From NCBI GenBank assembly GCA_020636045.1, contig JACJYP010000011.1, forward strand, positions 100,218-164,217: a DNA stretch of 64,000 nt. The letters run 5' to 3'. Under the pieces are notes generated by a model. That model searched no databases. It had not been told where the DNA came from and saw only the letters and a program-made list of their open reading frames with translations. The DNA is from Lewinellaceae bacterium. GTDB taxonomy: Bacteria > Bacteroidota > Bacteroidia > Chitinophagales > Saprospiraceae. A program made the position numbers and the translations under genes. Positions 61,626 through 64,000 of the stretch are shown in pieces (position 1 is the first letter of the stretch; every line of letters begins with the position of its first letter).

Positions 61626-62744
61626 TTAACGGCTTTGTGGTATTTTTTTTATCAAAATTTCCGCGATTCGTCGCCCAGATTGCCCATCCCATAAAGGCGG
61701 CACTGTGCCGCGTTTCCATTGCCCCGACAGGGCCTGTTCTATCTTTTTTTGGATTGCCGGCGGTTCGTGCCTGACCAGCAGTTCGTTGGTACCCATCGTT
61801 ACCGTGACCGGTCGCTCGGTGGTGTCGCGCAGGGTCAGGCAGGGGATGCCCAGGAAAGTGGTTTCGTCCTGTATGCCGCCCGAATCGGTCATGATCAGCG
61901 CGGCGTTTTCCATCAGGTCGAGGAATTCAAGGTATCCCTGGGGCGGGAGGAGCAGGAGATTGTCCAGTGTTTCCAGCCGCTGCAGCCACCCCGAGCGCTG
62001 CATTCTGCCGCGGGTGCGGGGGTGCATGGGGAATACGGCGACGGTTTGGCGGCAAACACTTTCCAGCACCTGCCACATCCGCTCCTGACCGGCCGGTGTA
62101 TCCACGTTGGAAGGCCGGTGCAAGGTGACGAGCACATAGTGCCGGGGGCGAAGGCCGAGCGCGGCAGCGCTTTTCGTGGCCCCGGCCTGTTCGCGGAAGC
62201 GCAGCAGGGTATCGATCATGCAGTTGCCGGTCAAAAACACCTGTTGTCCGCGTTTCCCCTGTGCCGTTTGCCGGGCCTGCAGGTTGTCCAGCGCCGCCTG
62301 CTCTGTAGCGAACAACAGATCGGAAGCGGCATCGGCCACGATGCGGTTGATCTCTTCCGGCATGCCGCGGTCGCCGCTGCGCAGCCCCGCTTCCACATGT
62401 GCCACGGGGATGCGCAACGCGGAAGCCGCCAGCGCACCCGCCATGGTAGAGCGCGTGTCGCCCACCACCATCACCAGATCGGGGCGTTTTTCGAGGAAAG
62501 CCTTTTCCAGCCCTGTCAGCATATGCGCCAGTTGCTGTCCCGGGTGTTCGCCGCTGATGCCGAGCCGCGTTTCGGGCGGCGGTATCTCGAGTTGCCGGAA
62601 AAAAACGCCGTCGAGACACTCATCGTAGTGCTGTCCCGTGTGGATAATATCGAGCCGCAATTCGGGAAAAGCCCGGAAGGCGTGTGTCAGCGCCGCGATC
62701 TTGACAAAATTAGGCCGCGCGCCGGCAATGGCAGTGATGTGCAA
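61626..62744 (-). CDS. wecB: UDP-N-acetylglucosamine 2-epimerase (non-hydrolysing)
   Basis: A 372-aa GT-B-like enzyme that interconverts UDP-GlcNAc and UDP-ManNAc, the latter a precursor for ManNAc(A) in surface glycans. Visible family motifs: GARPNFVKIAAL (8-19), HTGQHYD (35-41), VVGDTRSTMAGAL (about 93-105), HVEAGLRSGDRGMPEE and DSGGIQDE near residues 288-295, with catalytic Asp, Glu and His in their places. No wecC dehydrogenase lies in the window, so UDP-ManNAc may be used directly or processed elsewhere. It is separated by 72 bp from the upstream glycosyltransferase on the same strand. Confidence 0.93.
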   Translation of the reverse strand: MHITAIAGARPNFVKIAALTHAFRAFPELRLDIIHTGQHYDECLDGVFFRQLEIPPPETRLGISGEHPGQQLAHMLTGLEKAFLEKRPDLVMVVGDTRSTMAGALAASALRIPVAHVEAGLRSGDRGMPEEINRIVADAASDLLFATEQAALDNLQARQTAQGKRGQQVFLTGNCMIDTLLRFREQAGATKSAAALGLRPRHYVLVTLHRPSNVDTPAGQERMWQVLESVCRQTVAVFPMHPRTRGRMQRSGWLQRLETLDNLLLLPPQGYLEFLDLMENAALIMTDSGGIQDETTFLGIPCLTLRDTTERPVTVTMGTNELLVRHEPPAIQKKIEQALSGQWKRGTVPPLWDGQSGRRIAEILIKKIPQSR

Positions 62745-62816
62745 GGGTGTGGGTCGTGTTTGTATGTTTTATCGGGGAAGTATGTAACAGGGCGCCGGGG
62801 CATTGCTTCGCGACCT

Positions 62817-63557
62817 TTACCAGTACTGCCTGATCTTGGACAGCGGCTTCATGTACAGGGTGTAGAAGCGGGGATGCAGGCCGTTCACTGCCCAGGCGGC
62901 ACGGTCCTCCCGGTTGGCCCGGATGCGGTTGCGCAGGCTGGCATTGCTGGCGCCGCCGGCCCGCATGCGCACCGTCACTTCGGGCAGGTAGCAGACCCGG
63001 ATGCGGTGTTTGTACAAAAAACGGAGCATCAGTTCGTAGTCCGCGGAAAAGCGGAACCGGTCGTTGAACTGACCCAGGGTTTCATACACCGACTTGCGCA
63101 CAAAAAAAGTAGGGTGGGGCGGCATCCAGCCGCGGAGGAAGTTTTCGCGCCGGAAGGAACCGGCTTTCCAGTGGCGCACCACATGTGCTGTATCGTTCGC
63201 CCGCACGTATTCCAGGTCGGCGTACAGTGCGTCTGCGTCGTTCCGCTGCATGGCTTCGACAACGCGGCCGATCACCTGCGGGTGGGTATAAAAGTCATCG
63301 GAATTGAGGATGCCCACGATCTCGCCGCTTGCCAGCCGTACGCCTTTGTTCATAGCGTCGTACAGCCCCCCGTCCGGTTCGCTGATCACTTTGCCGACCT
63401 GCGGAAATTCGGATACGATCCGCAGGGTATCGTCCGTAGAGCCGCCGTCGATGACGATATGTTCGATCTCCGGATGATCCTGCATCCGGATGCTTTCCAG
63501 CGTGTCGCGGATCGTGGCGGCGCTGTTAAAGGCAGGTGTGACGATGCTGACTTGCAA
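62817..63557 (-). CDS. Glycosyltransferase family 2 protein
   Basis: A 246-aa GT-A enzyme. The N-terminus SIVTPAFNSAATIRDTLESI is the donor Rossmann strand; VIDGGSTDDTL carries the first Asp pair, and GILNSDDFY (about 83-91) contains the DXD-like metal site. WMPPHPTFFVRKSVYE and ADYELMLRFL fit the catalytic base region. Length is that of small WcaE/WcaA-type enzymes. It is probably the first minus-strand gene of the polysaccharide set; upstream is the repeat-rich terminal segment of the window. Confidence 0.9.
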   Translation of the reverse strand: MQVSIVTPAFNSAATIRDTLESIRMQDHPEIEHIVIDGGSTDDTLRIVSEFPQVGKVISEPDGGLYDAMNKGVRLASGEIVGILNSDDFYTHPQVIGRVVEAMQRNDADALYADLEYVRANDTAHVVRHWKAGSFRRENFLRGWMPPHPTFFVRKSVYETLGQFNDRFRFSADYELMLRFLYKHRIRVCYLPEVTVRMRAGGASNASLRNRIRANREDRAAWAVNGLHPRFYTLYMKPLSKIRQYW

Positions 63558-63644
63558 GGGCGATCTGTCCCGGTATTGCCGGGCATGTTAGATTCTGTTT
63601 CAGGTGCTGAGTCCCCTGCGGGTTTTATCAAGCCATGCTGTTGT

Positions 63645-63977
63645 GTTGTTTGTCTTTGATCGTGGATTGTGTGGTGTTTCGCGCGGTCATCTCTTTGTTA
63701 TGAATCGGGGTGGTGATTCGTAAAAGATGAGACATCAGGCTTCGCGGTCATTCTTTTTTACGATTTGAGGTACTGGTTCGTAAAAAGAGTGACATGGAGC
63801 TTCGTGTGGTCATCCCCCCTGCCCCCCTTCAAAGGGGGAGGTAAAAACGGCGTTGCCGTTTTTTTAGGCGCTCATTTTTAGCGCTGCGTCGCAGCGCAAG
63901 TTCCCCCTTTGAAGGGGGGTAGGGGGGATGAACACGCGGGCTCGATGTCACACGCCTCACGATCAAAGACAAACAAC
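63645..63977. repeat. Repeat-rich segment bounded by a perfect 20-bp inverted repeat
   Basis: The outer arms are GTTGTTTGTCTTTGATCGTG at 63645-63664 and its exact complement at 63958-63977. Inside are two imperfect direct repeats of about 42 bp (from about 63711 and 63769) sharing TTCGTAAAA, GACAT and GCTTCG. A nested inverted element sits at 63811-63930. A direct repeat, GAACACGC(G/A)GG, recurs at 63930 and 63986. No ORF of note lies in the segment. Confidence 0.85.
63811..63930. repeat. Nested inverted element with internal hairpins
   Basis: Arms of 29 bp (63811-63839 and 63902-63930), with one mismatch, read CATCCCCCCTGCCCCCCTTC then AAAGGGGGA. Inside are a terminator-like hairpin (AAAACGGCGTTGCCGTTTTTTT, about 63843-63865) and a short GCGCTGCG-T-CGCAGCGC hairpin (about 63881-63897). 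The layout resembles a miniature inverted-repeat element, but no transposase or target-site duplication was confirmed. Confidence 0.75.
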
Positions 63978-64000
63978 AGATGGGTGAACACGCAGGGCTC

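Noticed and set aside
61719..63659. 646-codon plus-strand open frame crossing wecB and the GT2 gene
   Set aside because: It spans two well-conserved minus-strand genes and the gap between them; the translation looks like mirror-image composition.
63843..63865. Terminator of the GT2 gene or an upstream gene
   Set aside because: No gene ends nearby on either strand; the hairpin is part of a nested repeat element.

Overview
The window is a 64 kb piece of chromosome from a Bacteroidota bacterium, most probably a Saprospiraceae-like member (Lewinella/Haliscomenobacter relatives). The evidence is threefold. Very large secreted proteins end in type IX secretion (T9SS) type A and type B (gliding-motility, CHU_C) sorting domains. 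The Bacteroidota promoter -7 box TAnnTTTG recurs upstream of many genes. The GC content is moderate to high, with typical Bacteroidota gene sets. No rRNA, tRNA, CRISPR array, prophage or transposase gene was recognised.

Layout. 1-2.8 kb: 5' part of a large exported protein that runs off the left edge. 3.0-5.2 kb: plsC-type acyltransferase and a cystathionine beta-synthase-like enzyme. 5.3-19.2 kb (minus strand): a TraB/GumN-domain giant, two T9SS type B giants (1479 and about 1190 aa), and between them a copper/cytochrome mini-cluster (cytochrome c lipoprotein, SCO, heavy-metal-binding lipoprotein). 19.4-28.7 kb: purB, a choice-of-anchor B/T9SS protein, a menI-like thioesterase next to a BASS transporter, a cobalamin riboswitch controlling a BtuG-like beta-propeller lipoprotein, a DinB-family protein, rimO and a DUF2007 protein. 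28.9-36.3 kb: a 1115-aa TolB-propeller/amidohydrolase fusion, then a FecA-like TonB-dependent receptor flanked by two paralogous exported proteins. 36.4-49.9 kb: a membrane-anchored Ppx/GppA-like protein, an aspartate aminotransferase with a polytopic membrane protein, a membrane-bound TPR/receiver/AraC regulator with a 2H phosphoesterase, a NitT/TauT-type ABC permease and ATPase without a binding protein, and CcmE and CcmF separated by a Kelch T9SS protein and a small exported protein. 50.0-52.4 kb: AhpD-like, GNAT and nucleoid-associated (NA37) proteins. 52.6-63.6 kb: surface polysaccharide locus with three translationally coupled glycosyltransferases on the plus strand, a fourth facing them, then an orphan DUF433 antitoxin-like gene, manC, fcl, gmd, wecB and a family 2 glycosyltransferase on the minus strand. 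63.6-64.0 kb: dense nested inverted and direct repeats.

How the genes work together. manC, gmd and fcl make GDP-mannose and convert it to GDP-L-fucose. wecB supplies UDP-ManNAc, and the five glycosyltransferases would assemble these sugars into a surface glycan. CcmE and CcmF belong to System I cytochrome c maturation, whose products include the cytochrome at 13.9 kb. SCO and the metal-binding lipoprotein fit copper delivery to a terminal oxidase. The B12 riboswitch and its propeller lipoprotein point to cobalamin scavenging.

The strongest candidates for follow-up are the riboswitch/BtuG-like unit, the paralogue pair around the TonB receptor, the membrane-anchored Ppx/GppA-like protein, a dispersed 15-bp palindromic repeat family seen at two loci, a heptanucleotide array at the fcl/manC junction and a 44-bp near-perfect palindrome before rimO.
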